Made by a program: the position numbers and the translations under genes. The notes under the pieces were generated by a model that saw only the letters and a program-made list of their open reading frames with translations, was not told where the DNA came from and did not search any database. Of a DNA stretch of 62,500 nt, positions 33,506 through 57,400 are shown in pieces. How positions within the stretch are numbered: the stretch's first letter is position 1; each line of letters starts with the position of its first letter. The DNA lies in contig RPFO01002279.1 of assembly GCA_009746045.1 (NCBI GenBank), forward strand, positions 1-62,500, written 5' to 3'. This DNA comes from Mesostigma viride. Its lineage: Eukaryota; Streptophyta; Mesostigmatophyceae; Mesostigmatales; Mesostigmataceae.

Positions 33506-33893
33506 TTACCCTCATGGGCCTGGTAGGTGAGGTAGAACTGCACTGGGTGCCACCGCCTTCCGGACCCACTCACGGGACGTAAGGCTGCTCCCCCACCAGT
33601 CAGGACTGCTCACCTTCCCCTCCCCTGAGGACAAGCGGCGGTTCCTTTCTCGTCGCAAGAGGTTGCACGACCTCACCTGGACGCTGGACGACGACCTGAC
33701 GTATCCCGCTCAGCAGCAGGAGCGACGCGACCTGTGGCCTGAATACCTCCGCCACTACAAGCAGGACCCCCAGAAGCCCAAGGTGTACTGGAGGGGCCGG
33801 GGGACCTGATGATCAACCATAAGATGTGGACGCCCCCTGCGGGCTAGAATAGCCCTAGCTTGTAATAATTGGTAGTCACTGCAGCCATGCACA

Positions 33894-34677
33894 GGCCGGA
33901 TAAATATAAATGATATTTATGGATTTAAAATAGAAAGATTTATAAATACTGAAGATTTATACCTCTAAATACATTTGCAAAGGGTTGCCGGACCCAGCAA
34001 AAGTATTTAAATACATTTGCTGACGATCCCGAGTGACGCAAAAATATTTAAGTATATGTACACGGGCGCTTACAAGATAGAAAAATATTTAAATGTATTT
34101 TGCGAGGATCCGTGTTGTGAATAAAATATTTAAATATGTTTAATTAAAGAAAATTTAAATGCATATATTTGTAAATACCCTGGTGTATATTTAGATATCT
34201 TGGGTAGTAAATGTATATATAACCGCAAAATCGGGAACCTTTCCAACACCCCCCAGCGCCCACAACCCCCCTTTCCAGCCTGGCGGCCACTCGCTAGTAC
34301 AGTACTACCGCCGTAAAACACAATGGCGCACACGCGAAGGTCGTGGCGGTCACCCCATGAGCCGCGCCCGGCCGAAAAAAATGTAAGCAAAGATCTCTAA
34401 ACTATAGCTGAACTGTTGGCTAAAGTATTTAAATAATATTTAAATATATTTAGCCGCGACAAAAATTTCAGGGGAAGTATTTAAATATATTTGACGTGCT
34501 CCTATTTTTGCGCCCAAGTATTTAAATATATTTAGAAGCTCCCCGCTTTGTGGTGGAAATATTTAAATACATTTGAAACTCGCCATCCCTCTCGAGGAAG
34601 TACTTAAATACTATTTGAAAGGATTTTGTTACCTTCGGAAAATATTTAAATACTCTTTAAATAATATTTATCCGGCC
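33894..34677. mobile_element. 784-bp AT-rich element with repeated TATTTAAATA words
   Basis: The inverted ends share GGCCGGATAAATAT. A 6-bp duplication TGCACA lies on both sides (33888-33893, 34678-34683). Between the ends, about a dozen TATTTAAATA-type palindromic words recur every 50-65 bp, separated by unrelated GC-richer spacers. No coding. I do not recognise the superfamily. Confidence 0.75.
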
Positions 34678-34683
34678 TGCACA

Positions 34684-35057
34684 TGCAGCCATGGCAGCCA
34701 TGCCTAGAATGTTTGCATAGCCGTGCCACCATACAGGTCTAGTCACGTGCACCGCTAACACACGGTACACAACCAGCCATAGCCTTAGAGCTTAGCCCTA
34801 GTGTACAGCCATGCTACGTCCTGGCTACTGTATGATCAGATTACTTGCCCACGCTCCTTGTTATGATATGCTCACATGGGTCTTATTGCACCCACAGAAC
34901 TTGCCGGATCGTCTATCGTGTCCGATTGCAGCTGTGGCATGCCTCTGGCATGAAGGAGAAAGGGGGTCTCCGCCCTTTCTTCCTGTTGTGCGCTTACAGC
35001 AAGCACTAGTGGTGCTCCGTGACTCCCCAACGGGAGCACGAGTTTAATTATTATTTA
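34684..35057. other. Gap and solo LINE 3' end
   Basis: 34684-35008 has no recognisable gene. 35009-35057 is a plus-strand LINE terminus (gtgctccgtgactccccaac, then gggagcac) followed by an AT tail that runs into element B. Confidence 0.55.
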
Positions 35058-37343
35058 AGGGGACGGGACATGCCCGAATTTTTTGGCGCCAAAAAATTCG
35101 CGCCGGAACCGAAGGTCATAAATTTCACGTGCACGGTGCGCGCACCCCTTGCGGAAGTGGCCATGGCGACTGCGTTCAGGCGAAACTACCACACCAGGGC
35201 AGGCGAAATGCAAAATTTTTACTCGAATCTAAAAGACGATTCGTTTATGATGTTAGTTTGTGGCGGAAATAAGCTGGTTGACAATATCGCTGTTGTTTTT
35301 TTATGCCATCGGCATGGGGGGTAATCTGAATTTTTTGGTCGCGCGGAATGAAATAGAATTCATGATAGCGGCTGTAAAATCGCGGTTTTAAGGGTTGTTC
35401 TGACCGTGAAGCAGGCGTTAATATCGGTTGCATCGAATTCTAAACCGATCTGGTGCTTTTTGCCAGATTTTCGGCCATTATCGGTAAGTAATTGTTCAGA
35501 CCTGCGCAGTGCGTGTCTGACCTGTCCATAGAAGAACGGCTGTTGTTGCGCGCCTGGGTGAGGGATTTACGAGGGCGAGGTACAGATTTGTCGCGAATGT
35601 TATCTGCTATCAGTGCTTTCTTCTATGAGCTCATCGTTCGAGTTTTTTTGCGTTCTTTTTGGGCAGTTTCCGCCAGCTAGCTCGCCGTCGCTTGCCGTTG
35701 TGTTGTCGAATACCTGGCAGCTTTAGATTGTTTTCGTTGATGCCGTGATCAGGGCCCTTCAGTCGCAGCCTATAGCTCTTTGGGAAGGTATAAGGCATTT
35801 CATAAAACGCGTTCCGGCAAGGATGTTGTGCGTATGGACGCTTCTTGTTGTTTGAGAGTGACGCACCCTCTCTTCGCAGGCCACAGCGGCATCACAGCGC
35901 TCATGCGCTGAAGGGCCGCCAGTGGTTTCTTTGCATTTTATCGTGCAGGGATGGAAGTGTTTTATTGATGATGATGTTGGAGATATTGCATTTGTGTGAC
36001 TGCATGTAGATAGCTGGCACCAATGGTTGTTTGAGCTTTCCTTTGTTATGATGATGTGACAAGACTACAATGTGCTGAGCCAACCATGGTTGACATGCAT
36101 GACTGCATGCAAGCTATATATACCATGTTCCTGCTTGGTTCCTCGCCCTCCATAGTCCCAGTTTGTCATCCATGCCGGGGAGGACAGTTTAGGAGGTGTT
36201 GTTGAGTTGATTAGCTTGGTTGGCATCAACCTTACACTCTAACCTGGGAGAAACATAGGAAATGCTGCTTAGGCGTGTTAGGGCTACCATCGTCAAGGCT
36301 ATGAACATATTTACAAGGCTGGCCATGCTGGAGGGATGATGAAGACATATGAGGTGCGTGGCCACCCCTTCGTACATTGTAAACATACTCTGCATGGTTT
36401 TGGTGCATGTTGGATGGCATAAGAAGTGGCACTGTGGGGTTACTAACTTACTGAGTGGTCCTTAGCGCCTTGTCAGGTGGTCATATAGGAAACCCATCAA
36501 CTTGAGTAGTTCTTGTCACAATGACCCCCACGTTGAGCATGCGTTTCCGTCAGCATGCAAGAGTTAATTATGTGTGCTTTGGTCAGTTTGCAGATGTCTT
36601 TGATGAAGAAGGAGGTGCTAGTGTGGCTGAATGGTTACTATAATTTCCTTGTAGTGTCTACATGGGTGGCCGTCTTGGAATGGTTGTAACTTGGGCAGTT
36701 CTTGTCGGAACGTCGTCAAACCTGGAACATAGGAGGTACCATATGTGCAGGGATGGTAGTGTGTGGTTTGGCCAGTTTTCACGTGGCTTAGATGTATAAA
36801 GGGGTGTTAGTGTGGTTAAATACTAGCTAAAACCTCCGTCAGCGTCATCACAGGTGGCAATCTAGGAATATCCATCAAATAGGGCAGCGCTTGTCAGAAT
36901 GACCTGAAAATTTGGGGCTGCATATCCCCCCCTCTCTAGTATTTGAAAATATAAGATATGGCATGATTCTATGTGTTTATGATTTGTTTTTTTTTTTTTT
37001 GTGAAAAAAAGTACCCTTTTTGCGGGAAAATCCATCAATGTGTCTAAACATCATTATTTTGTGCTCAAAATTAGGCAGACTTTCTCAAAAGTGGGGGAAC
37101 TATATGGAAATATATGATTTGGTCCAAATATGTTTGCCCATTGCCCTAGGGAAAATATGCCAAAAGTAGCGTCTTTTTCTATTTTTAGCGCGTAACCGGC
37201 ATCTGGTGGGGGCTAGTACCCCCCCCAAGTGGTTGGAATTTTTTTTTTTATCATATTTATGGTTCCCAATCATAATTGGATTTTTAGCACATGCATAGGT
37301 ATGGTTTCCAGAAAAGTGCTCTTTAGGCATATCCCCTCCCCTT
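35058..37343. mobile_element. Element B: long non-coding repeat, sister of element A
   Basis: Its ends carry AAGGGGACGGGACATG at left and a similar sequence (AAGGGGAGGGGATATG) on the complement at right. It parallels element A through its length but lacks the TTAA-flanked insertion, so it shows A's empty site (near 36981). B has three tandem copies of a roughly 190-bp unit (about 36440-37000, landmarks near 36507, 36698 and 36887) where A has one. No recognisable protein. TSD length is uncertain (ATTT or TAA). Confidence 0.6.
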
Positions 37344-38949
37344 ATTTAAACACAGCAGTGTCTCACTAAACAGACTGTGAGAGGCCCACGGTGGCGCAAT
37401 ATCCTTGATAAAGACGTCGGCACATCAATTAGACAGCATTATCCAGATTTGGCTGTGTAGACTATGGCGTACATGCAATCACCCATAACGTAGTGTGCAT
37501 TTGCTATTGTGCCATTGTAACAAGCAAAAATGACTTTGTTGTTACATCCTTTGTTTTGTGAATGTTTGGCCTTTATTCGAGGACTTTTGGATCAGTATTG
37601 AGAAAGTTATGGGATTTCTAAGACGGAGGTACTTGGAGCTTGTACTTTATCAACCGACTGGTAGAAGCCCTCATTGGTCGTGGCCTGATCCACGTGGGGT
37701 TATTATAGTTTGTTGGTCGGTACACTGAGTCTTAAATGCTCCTTTGGGACTTTAGTGCTTACTACAGATTCAGGATCTCATGTACAGATTCTGCCAGGCT
37801 GTGTGTGGTGTTGTTCTGTTTTGTGTGACTAGGATGGATACGAAGATCTTGTTTAGAATTCCATGATTCTGATTGGTTCTCTTCAGGCTAAGGTTGAGGC
37901 ATGCTCGACAAGCACGTCGATATCAAGGACGTGGGGTCGCCATTGTTGCTACGTTGGTTTTGATCCATCATGGTATAATAAAGCTTGTCTTTGTTGTCCA
38001 TTCATAAGAGCCCCTTGGCTATAGACTACCTTCAGTTCCACAGAGGTCGTCTATACACAAGCTTGTCGTTGTGTCTACAAGGGGTGTGGTTCCCTAAATC
38101 ACGTGCTGTGGAATTTCCATCTCAACGTTGCTCGGATACTTGAAGATCTGTAACTCAAGAAAGCAACCCAGGTAAAAGATCTTTCATATTTGGACTACGG
38201 ATGATGCAGATGATCATTTTTAGTCGTTACAGCCATGTTCAGAAACACTAAATACAAGAAAAAAAGACGGTCTGCTAGTTCGGTTGTAGCAAAGTTTCAA
38301 ACGTGGCAAAATTGAATTGGGGCTCTCTGGGGCCTCGTGCGAGGTTTGGATATCTTCGATCGGCCCAAGCACAAATGGTTTCCAGCGCACTGACACGCCC
38401 CACAGCTGGCAAAATCAATTTTAAATTAACTATCTGCCACCTTCGAGCAAGGGCCAACCCCCCGCCCCCCTGGTTAGCTATTAGGCCCTGCATATGTAGG
38501 CGACAGCCATCCAAGCTTCATCAAAAGCGTGCCCACTGGCTGGGCAACTAGCCGAATTCCACCCTGAATTACATTCTACTTATTCCAGACGAGCTCGCCC
38601 GCCCTCCTAAAAAAATAAAGAAAAAGGCCATTCATGACGAATACTTTCGACTGAAAGCGATATAAAATGTTTGATAACTGGTAACAGCCAGGTCTGCCTG
38701 CTGGTGGGGCATCACAGTACTGCTTCTTTCTAAACGCACCGTCAGGTTGACAAAGATCAATGCTTCACAGCTCGTGAACATCTGACCGCCCTGGGCGCAC
38801 CCGGCCCTCTCCAGGGTAATTGAATAACAATCCCCAACCAAATAAGTATCGTTGCATAGCACCAAGCAGGTGGCAGCCATGATTTCTCTGGTGCAAGAAT
38901 CCCCATGCCTAACTTGTATATGCACAGACGTGCTGGCTTCGCGTCTTAC
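37344..38949. other. Gap; includes the 3' flank of the zinc-finger gene
   Basis: About 1.6 kb with no recognisable gene. Immediately left of 38950 is the presumed 3' UTR of the minus-strand zinc-finger gene. A TGTAA word (minus strand, 38573-38569), the usual poly(A) signal in chlorophytes, lies about 380 bp downstream of the stop and is a possible 3' end. Confidence 0.35.
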
Positions 38950-50355
<11,406 letters not shown>

Positions 50356-51879
50356 ATCAGAAAGTCAACACCGCACGAACGCCGCACCAACCTTATCCCA
50401 TTTGAGTTAAATGATTCCTTCTCTACTGAACGAATCAAGCGAGCTCACTCTATATAGGTTTTTTCGCTTCCCCAAGTACACCATTCGCAGAGGGCAGACC
50501 AACCAACGGTCGCATTTCATGCTAAGGCCGGCAGCGCTCAAAAGTTGCCTCTCCCTAACAAACAAAAAATCTCTTCGAGTAGACGTTGTCCTGCCAAGCC
50601 ACTTCGTCAAGAAGCAACGCGAACCGCCAAAGGCTGCAGGTTTCCGGATTTGAATCAAGTTTTGACTTTCTCAATTCTCAGTTCGCAATGGCAATTCCTT
50701 CAACCTATGAAATCGCCGTGATAGTCTACAGACTCGCTGATCAAGTCGAGCAACAAATCTAAAATGAGATGCCAAAATTTTAATGAATTAATCGCTCGCG
50801 AATCGTTTCTCTAGGTCTTTCTCTCATCGCTTAGCCGCGTCTGGCTCTTGGGTTTGCAGGCGCCATTTTCCATGGTTTTCGAGCGAGGCGTTTGTGCCCT
50901 GTACGTCTCGCAACTGGGCAGGATGAGCCAGGCATCCGAGTCACGCCGGACGGTACTAACAACCAACCACCGAGCAAGAACAATCTCCCGCCTGCAGAGA
51001 ACGTTGGGATTGGATACGGCCGTTGGACGTAACACCGGCCACATCCAGAGGTTGTCGCGCCGGCGCCCCCCCCGAGTTGACAGTTGAGCAGCCGAGTTGA
51101 GTTGAGTTGAGTTTATTCCCGCGCCGGAGTGAGACAGTGCCGACTGCCGAGTGCCGGAGTGCGTCACAGATACGGGATACTGCTGTTAGTACGCGTCCCA
51201 ACCTTGTCCCAAACGCTTACTGACGTAAGTACGGACTATGCAAGGTGGCCGGGATTCGAGAATCGAGAATCCAAGCCGCGGGGGAGTTGGGGATCCCGGC
51301 CCGGCGCGTCGGGCCAGCGCCGGGTCGGTTGTACTCGCGCGACGACGACTAGGCCAGCCACTTGTCCGATTCTCTGACGCAGCTACCAGAGACGGGTCAC
51401 GGGAGGATGGTAGGTAGTAGTAGTAGTAGTAGTTGTGTCCCACGCCGCACATGGGCAGGGTAGGTAGTATTAGGTACGGCACGGCCTCTTTGGTCCATAA
51501 TTGGCTAATAAAATATACCCATTTCCCCGAAAGGTACGGCACGGCCTGGTTTTGCCAGGTTTGCCACGGTGGGTGATGGCGGGAACGTACAGACGTTGCG
51601 CACGATACGGACGTAACCACAGCACGTTTTTTTTCGATCGACGCGCCCTTCATCCTGCACTGCGAAAGTCGACGTTAATTATCTTGCGCTCGCCCTGGTC
51701 GCATTATTGCGCTTTTTAGCACGTATTCCGCCCTCATGTAAACCTGCTGGCGATTTCGCTTATGAAATGAAGAAAAAGTAGTGGCTGGTGTTAGGGTTAG
51801 GCTTGTATTCTCCGTCGCAGGTTCCCCTTTCGTCGCGGCCATGCCCTGCTTGAATTAGTGTTTTTTGGAAGCCAGCAAC
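50356..51879. promoter_or_regulatory. Shared divergent intergenic region
   Basis: About 1.5 kb separates the two divergently transcribed genes. I see no coding with known motifs. A (TAG)n run lies at 51413-51433 and there is a small AGTTG tandem at about 51092-51112. Promoters for both genes must lie here or just inside the transcripts, but no element can be placed with confidence. Confidence 0.4.
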
Positions 51880-54396
51880 ATGGGTACAGTAGGGTTGGCA
51901 CTGCGTCGTGTGGGCCTCGGCCTGGTAGCAGCAGTCGCTGGGACGGCTGCCTGGAATTGGCCCAAGGATGCGAGGGATACGGAGCGAGCCAAGCACTTGA
52001 GCTTGCTGGCCAATGTGCCCGAGAGGAAGTTCCACATGGCTTCCCTGAAGAAAGGCGCCACGTCCCCATTCGACATCTTGATCATCGGTGGTGGCGCCAC
52101 GGGGGCAGGGTGCGCGTTGGACGGCACGTCCCGTGGCCTAAATGTGGCGTTGATCGAGCAGGAGGACTTCGCATCGGGGACTTCTTCGCGGTCTACCAAA
52201 TTGGTGCGCTTCCATACCCTTTCCTCGACCGGATAGACTTTCGCTGGGCGGTACAGTTCAGCGAAATTAATGGGTGCTGGTCCGTTCGAAGTAGAGCTGG
52301 TAGGCCACCTCGCAAAAGCTTGGGTGTCGTGCCGCTCGGTATGGCCCAGGCCTCGCGAAACTCCCCCATCGGATGAGCTACTGTGGTGGTTGGGCTTCAG
52401 CAAGGGCAGGGACCTTGGGTTACTAGTTGTAGGTTTCAGGATGCGCTGTCGGTCTCAGGTTAGTTAAACTTTCGCTTTTTGTCAAATCGGGTGCTTGATC
52501 ATAATTTGGGTGCCTGTCAAGTTGGGTCCCTCAATCCCTGTGTGTCAGCTGTAGCGTGTTCAGGCAACCGCTTAAGGAATTGGGGCCTTGTGTTTTCTGC
52601 TGCGAGCCGTCACAGGTCCACGGCGGCGTCCGGTACCTGGAGAAAGCTGTCATGAATTTGGACTGGGGCCAGGCCAAACTGGTGTTCGAGGCGCTGAAGG
52701 AGAGGTAGGCGATGCAAGGTCACATGGGTGTTTGAGGGGCTGATAGGGAGGTAGGCGATTTCTCGCTCGATGCGCTGAAGGAGATGTAGGCGATGCGAGG
52801 CCAGATGGTCGTTTGAAGCGCTGAAAGAAAGGTAGGCGATCTGGTGTTTAATGTGCTGAAGGAGAGGTAGGCGATTCGAGGCCAAATGGGTGTCTGAGAC
52901 TTGGAACGAAAGGCAGGCCATATCCAGGCCAGGCTGGCGCTGGAGGCGTGTTAGGCAAGGTGGGTGATGCGAGGGGACCGGTGTTTGAGGCGTCAGGCTC
53001 GTTGTGCACGTCAGAAGTGCATGGAAGGACCCTTTCAAGTCCTGCCCCCCTTCTCCTCCCCGAGTTCAGATAGGTTGCAAGAGATTTGGTTTACACCCAC
53101 CAACTCTTTAACCAGCAAAGGCTTCACAACTCCCCGTGCTTCATTTGGGTGGTATGTATTACCTACACGGCTATTGGGCTGCCCTCCCCTCCCTTCACCC
53201 CCTCAATACCCCCTGTGAGTGGAATGTACTCAACCATTTGGCTGCCCCCTCCCCTTCCCCCCCCCAATATCCCTATGGACAAGGGTTGCTTTCTTTCTCT
53301 TCCCTCCCCATACCCGAATTCTTTTGCTGTGTTTCAAATGGCCGTGCTACCTATCCACAATGCTACTTCTACTATACTACTACACAACTAGATACTTGTA
53401 TGACCACAAAGTAATATATTACACACAATGTTCCCCTTCTCCCCCACCCTGCTCCCTCCCCACAATTTATGGGTGGCATGCACTCCCTACTTCGTGGCTG
53501 AAACGACTTCCTTAACCCTATTCACACTTACACCCACAGTTACGCGCACATTCGTCATGTATTAATATGTTCATGTGTTCATGTATTCATATGTTCATCA
53601 TAAGTAGCAGGTATTGCCTGCTATGTATTCATATGTTCATCGCAAGTAGCAGGTATTGCCTGCTATGTACACCCACAGTTACGCGCACATTCGTCATGGA
53701 TTCATATGTTCATCATAAGTAGCAGGTATTGCCTGCTATGTCCGAGCCAACCGACCCCCTGGCTAGGTCCGGGCCAGCCGATCCCCTAACGGGGCTGCCC
53801 TCGCAAAGCCTAGAGCTTAAGAGTGGGGTTTTCAGGGCGTAGCCCCCTCCCATTCTCACAGTTAGGTCATTAAATTAACCTAACTCGCACCTCGTGCCTG
53901 TTATCTCGATGGTTGTGTTGAATCTGAAACATTTATCCCATGGTTGGAAGTGTTAAAGTAGAAGCCCACCAACCGAAGGTTGTCTTTGTAACCCTGCCTC
54001 CCATCCCCCCCTCCCCCCTCCTCCATCCCCCCAAATGCCCACCCATGGCCACGGCCCAATGCTTGTTACGTTTGGCAGGTATTACCTGCTCAAGCATGTG
54101 GCGCCTCACCTGACTGACGCGCTGCCCACGATGATGCCCTGCTTTCATCTGTGGGAGGTGCCCTTCTACTGGCTGGGCATGAAGGTGCGTCACATGCTGG
54201 CTTTCTTAACCTCAGTCACTCTCCCCCCTCTACTTTTATGTATGCCGTGTTTTCTTCTGTGGGAGATGCTTTTTTATTGGCTGGGCAGTCCATGTTCTGC
54301 ACTGCTTAGTTACAGTATTCACATCAGTATCACAAACGTGATTGCTTGCTGTCCTACTGGCTGGGCGCGGGGGTGGGTTCCCAGTTCCCCCAACCG

Positions 54397-54479
<83 letters not shown>

Positions 54480-57400
54480 TCCCTCTCCCTCTCCCTCTCC
54501 CTCTCCCTCTCCCTCTCCCTCTCCCTCTCCCTCTCCCTCTCCCTCTCCCTCTCCCTCTCCCTCTCCCTCTCCCTCTCCCTCTCCCTCTCCCTCTCCCTCT
54601 CCCTCTCCCTCTCCCTCTCCCTCTCCCTCTCCCTCTCCCTCTCCCTCTCCCTCTCCCTCTCCCTCTCCCTCTCCCTCTCCCTCTCCCTCTCCCTCTCCCT
54701 CTCCCTCTCCCTCTCCCTCTCCCTCTCCTCTCCCTCTCCCTCTCCCTCTCCCTCTCCCTCTCCCTCTCCCTCTCCTCTCCCTCTCCCTCTCCCTCTCCCT
54801 CTCCCTCTCCCTCTCCCTCTCCCTCTCCCTCTCCCTCTCCCTCTCCCTCTCCCTCTCCCTCTCCCTCTCCCTCTCCCTCTCCCTCTCCCTCTCCCTCTCC
54901 CTCTCCCTCTCCCTCTCCTCTCCCTCTCCCTCTCCTCTCCTCTCCCTCTCCCTCTCCCTCTCCCTCTCCCTCTCCCTCTCCCTCTCCCTCTCCCTCTCCC
55001 TCTCCCTCTCCTCTCCCTCTCCCTCTCCCTCTCCCTCTCCCTCTCCCTCTCCCTCTCCTCTCCCTCTCCCTCTCCCTCTCCCTCTCCCTCTCCCTCTCCC
55101 TCTCCCTCTCCCTCTCCCTCTCCCTCTCCTCTCCCTCTCCCTCTCCCTCTCCCTCTCCCTCTCCCTCTCCCTCTCCCTCTCCCTCTCCCTCTCCCTCTCC
55201 CTCTCTCCCTCTCCCTCTCCCTCTCCCTCTCCCTCTCCCTCTCCCTCTCCCTCTCCCTCTCCCTCTCCCTCTCCCTCTCCCTCTCCCTCTCCCTCTCCCT
55301 CTCCCTCTCCCTCTCCCTCTCCCTCTCCCTCTCCCTCTCCCTCTCCCTCTCCCTCTCCCTCTCCCTCTCCCTCTCCCTCTCCCTCTCCCTCTCCCTCTCC
55401 CTCTCCCTCTCCCTCTCCCTCTCCCTCTCCCTCTCCCTCTCCCTCTCCCTCTCCCTCTCCCTCTCCCTCTCCCTCTCCCTCTCCCTCTCCCTCTCCCTCT
55501 CCCTCTCCCTCTCCCTCTCCCTCTCCCTCTCCCTCTCCCTCTCCCTCTCCCTCTCCTCTCCCTCTCCCTCTCCCTCTCCCTCTCCCTCTCCCTCTCCCTC
55601 TCCTCTCTCTCCCTCCCTCTCCCTCTCCCTCTCCCTCTCCCTCTCCCTCTCCCTCTCCCTCTCCCTCTCCCTCTCCCTCTCCCTCTCCCTCTCCCTCTCC
55701 CTCTCCCTCTCCCTCTCCCTCTCCCTCTCCCTCTCCCTCTCCCTCTCCCTCTCCCTCTCCCTCTCCCTCTCCCTCTCCCTCTCCCTCTCCCTCTCCCTCT
55801 CCCTCTCCCTCTCCCTCTCCCTCTCCCTCTCCCTCTCCCTCTCCCTCTCCCTCTCCCTCTCCCTCTCCCTCTCCCTCTCTCTCTCTCTCTCTGTGTGTTT
55901 ATCATCATATTCCGCGTATCATAACGACTATCTTTTACTTTTCTTTTCTTGTCCGCATCCTCGTCCTGTTCGCATGCTGATGCCGACTTGCGCACCTGAC
56001 ACGGTTTGATCCGGAATCCCTGTTGGTACTCTATTGCCTTGACTGTTGGCTCTGTATGGGAATTACTTGATTCTTGTTTTCCATTTTCTGCACCTGTCTA
56101 CACCTACAATTTGGTAGCAGGCACCTTCTGAAGTTCCCTACAGCCCTGGCTCCTATTGCTTCCTTTGTCTCGCTCTCCCATAAGGCAGTAGCGAATAGCT
56201 TGACTGTCACCTGGTGGCCTGTTCATGCCTTCTGTAGTATAGGGTCACAGGCATAAGTTGATGAAAGTAACCGATCGGTACCAGTCCATGCCCTCAATTC
56301 CCACGTCAAGCGAATATTCTTGGTCGCTGTGTTTTCTCTTGTCCAGATGTACCGACCTGGTGGCCGGCACCTACTGAAATGCAATGGATATAGTCCGGGT
56401 CCCTATCTATGCCGGTTACTGTCCTCGATTCCTATGTTAAATCCATCGGTCCTTGTCTGGGTCTTAACCCTTCAGGTGTCCAGAAGTACGGCCTGGTGGC
56501 TGGCACCGACCTAAACGAACTAATAATAGCTATCATAGCTTCGCCCCTTACTCCATTTAATTCCTTCTTTATCACCTCGTGCAGATGCACCCTTTGCGGA
56601 TGCTTCCTTTGCAGATGTACAACCGGGTGGCCTGCTCATGCCCTAAGACGTTCAGGCGATTGTCCTTTGGTTTTTATCTAACCCCATAAGGAACATCCCT
56701 ACCTACGCTGGTCTTTGTCCTTGGATTCCTGTCGCAGATGTACGACCTGGTGGCCGGCACGCACTGCCTCTTCATGTCCTATTTCCTGTCCCCCCAAGAG
56801 GCCCGCCGCCAGTTCCCCACGCTGCGATCCACGTTCCCAGACGGTTCCAAGCTCAAGGGCGCGGTCGTGTACTACGATGGCCAGATGGACGATTCCCGGC
56901 TGTGCGTCTCGCTCGTGTGCACGGCGGCGCTCGCGGGCGCCACGGTGGCCAACTACACCAAGGCGGTGGCCCTACTCAAGGACAAGAGCGGCAAGGTGAG
57001 GGAAGAAGAGGGTGAGGGAAGAGGAGAGTCAGTGGAGTAGGGTAAACATGAGGATGCACAAGAGGGAACAAGGCGGTGGGCCTACTCAAGGACAGAGCGG
57101 CAAGGTGAGGGCAGAACAGAGAAAGTCTAGTATAACTGGAGAAGTATAACGGTTATGAATTAATAAGCACGTGACTTGGTCTCGTGGATGCCAAGAAAGG
57201 AACCTTAAACCCCTATCCATAACGGTAACTGTGTAACTGTGTAACAGTACAATGAGGACGCAAAAGAGGGAGGCTTGGTGGGCAATGACACCAGGGCGTT
57301 GGCACTTTTAAATTCAAGACTGGCACGTTGGGGAGGCGTTTTTGCAAGTGTTATAGGTTTTTCTGGGAGTGATAAGCGACGAGGTGGGCAAAAACTAGGG

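Larger units (their letters stand above)
30294..33847 (+). pseudogene. E6: diverged ORF1 pseudogene split by two DNA elements
   Basis: Three pieces: 30294-30678 (Gln/Ala-rich helix, then DLPPLSYANLLRSARPP, comparable to the APSTWADLLKQ segment of E1/E2), 32968-32990, and 33509-33847. The last piece reads MGLVGEVELHWVPPP and then, after frame changes, RRKRLHDLTWTLDDDLTYPA and VYWRG, comparable to the family C-terminus. It stops at TAG 33845-33847. Removing the hAT-like element and the MITE joins the pieces in frame at both breakpoints. It is more diverged than E1-E5, so it represents an older or sister subfamily. Confidence 0.75.

Noticed and set aside
32824-33582. 252-codon plus-strand frame
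   Set aside because: It runs across the end of the hAT-like element, the ORF1 fragment and the whole 512-bp MITE; its composition follows the element ends and no domain is visible.
51865-51879. Upstream TTG as the start of the SDP6-like protein
   Set aside because: In a nuclear eukaryotic gene the first ATG after the in-frame TAG (51856-51858) is 51880; TTG initiation is not expected.
54035-55995. Open frames of 540-630 codons (Leu-Pro, Ser-Leu, Arg-Gly) over the CCCTCT array
   Set aside because: They are repeat readings inside intron 3 of the SDP6-like gene; the only true coding there is exon 3 at 54079-54184.
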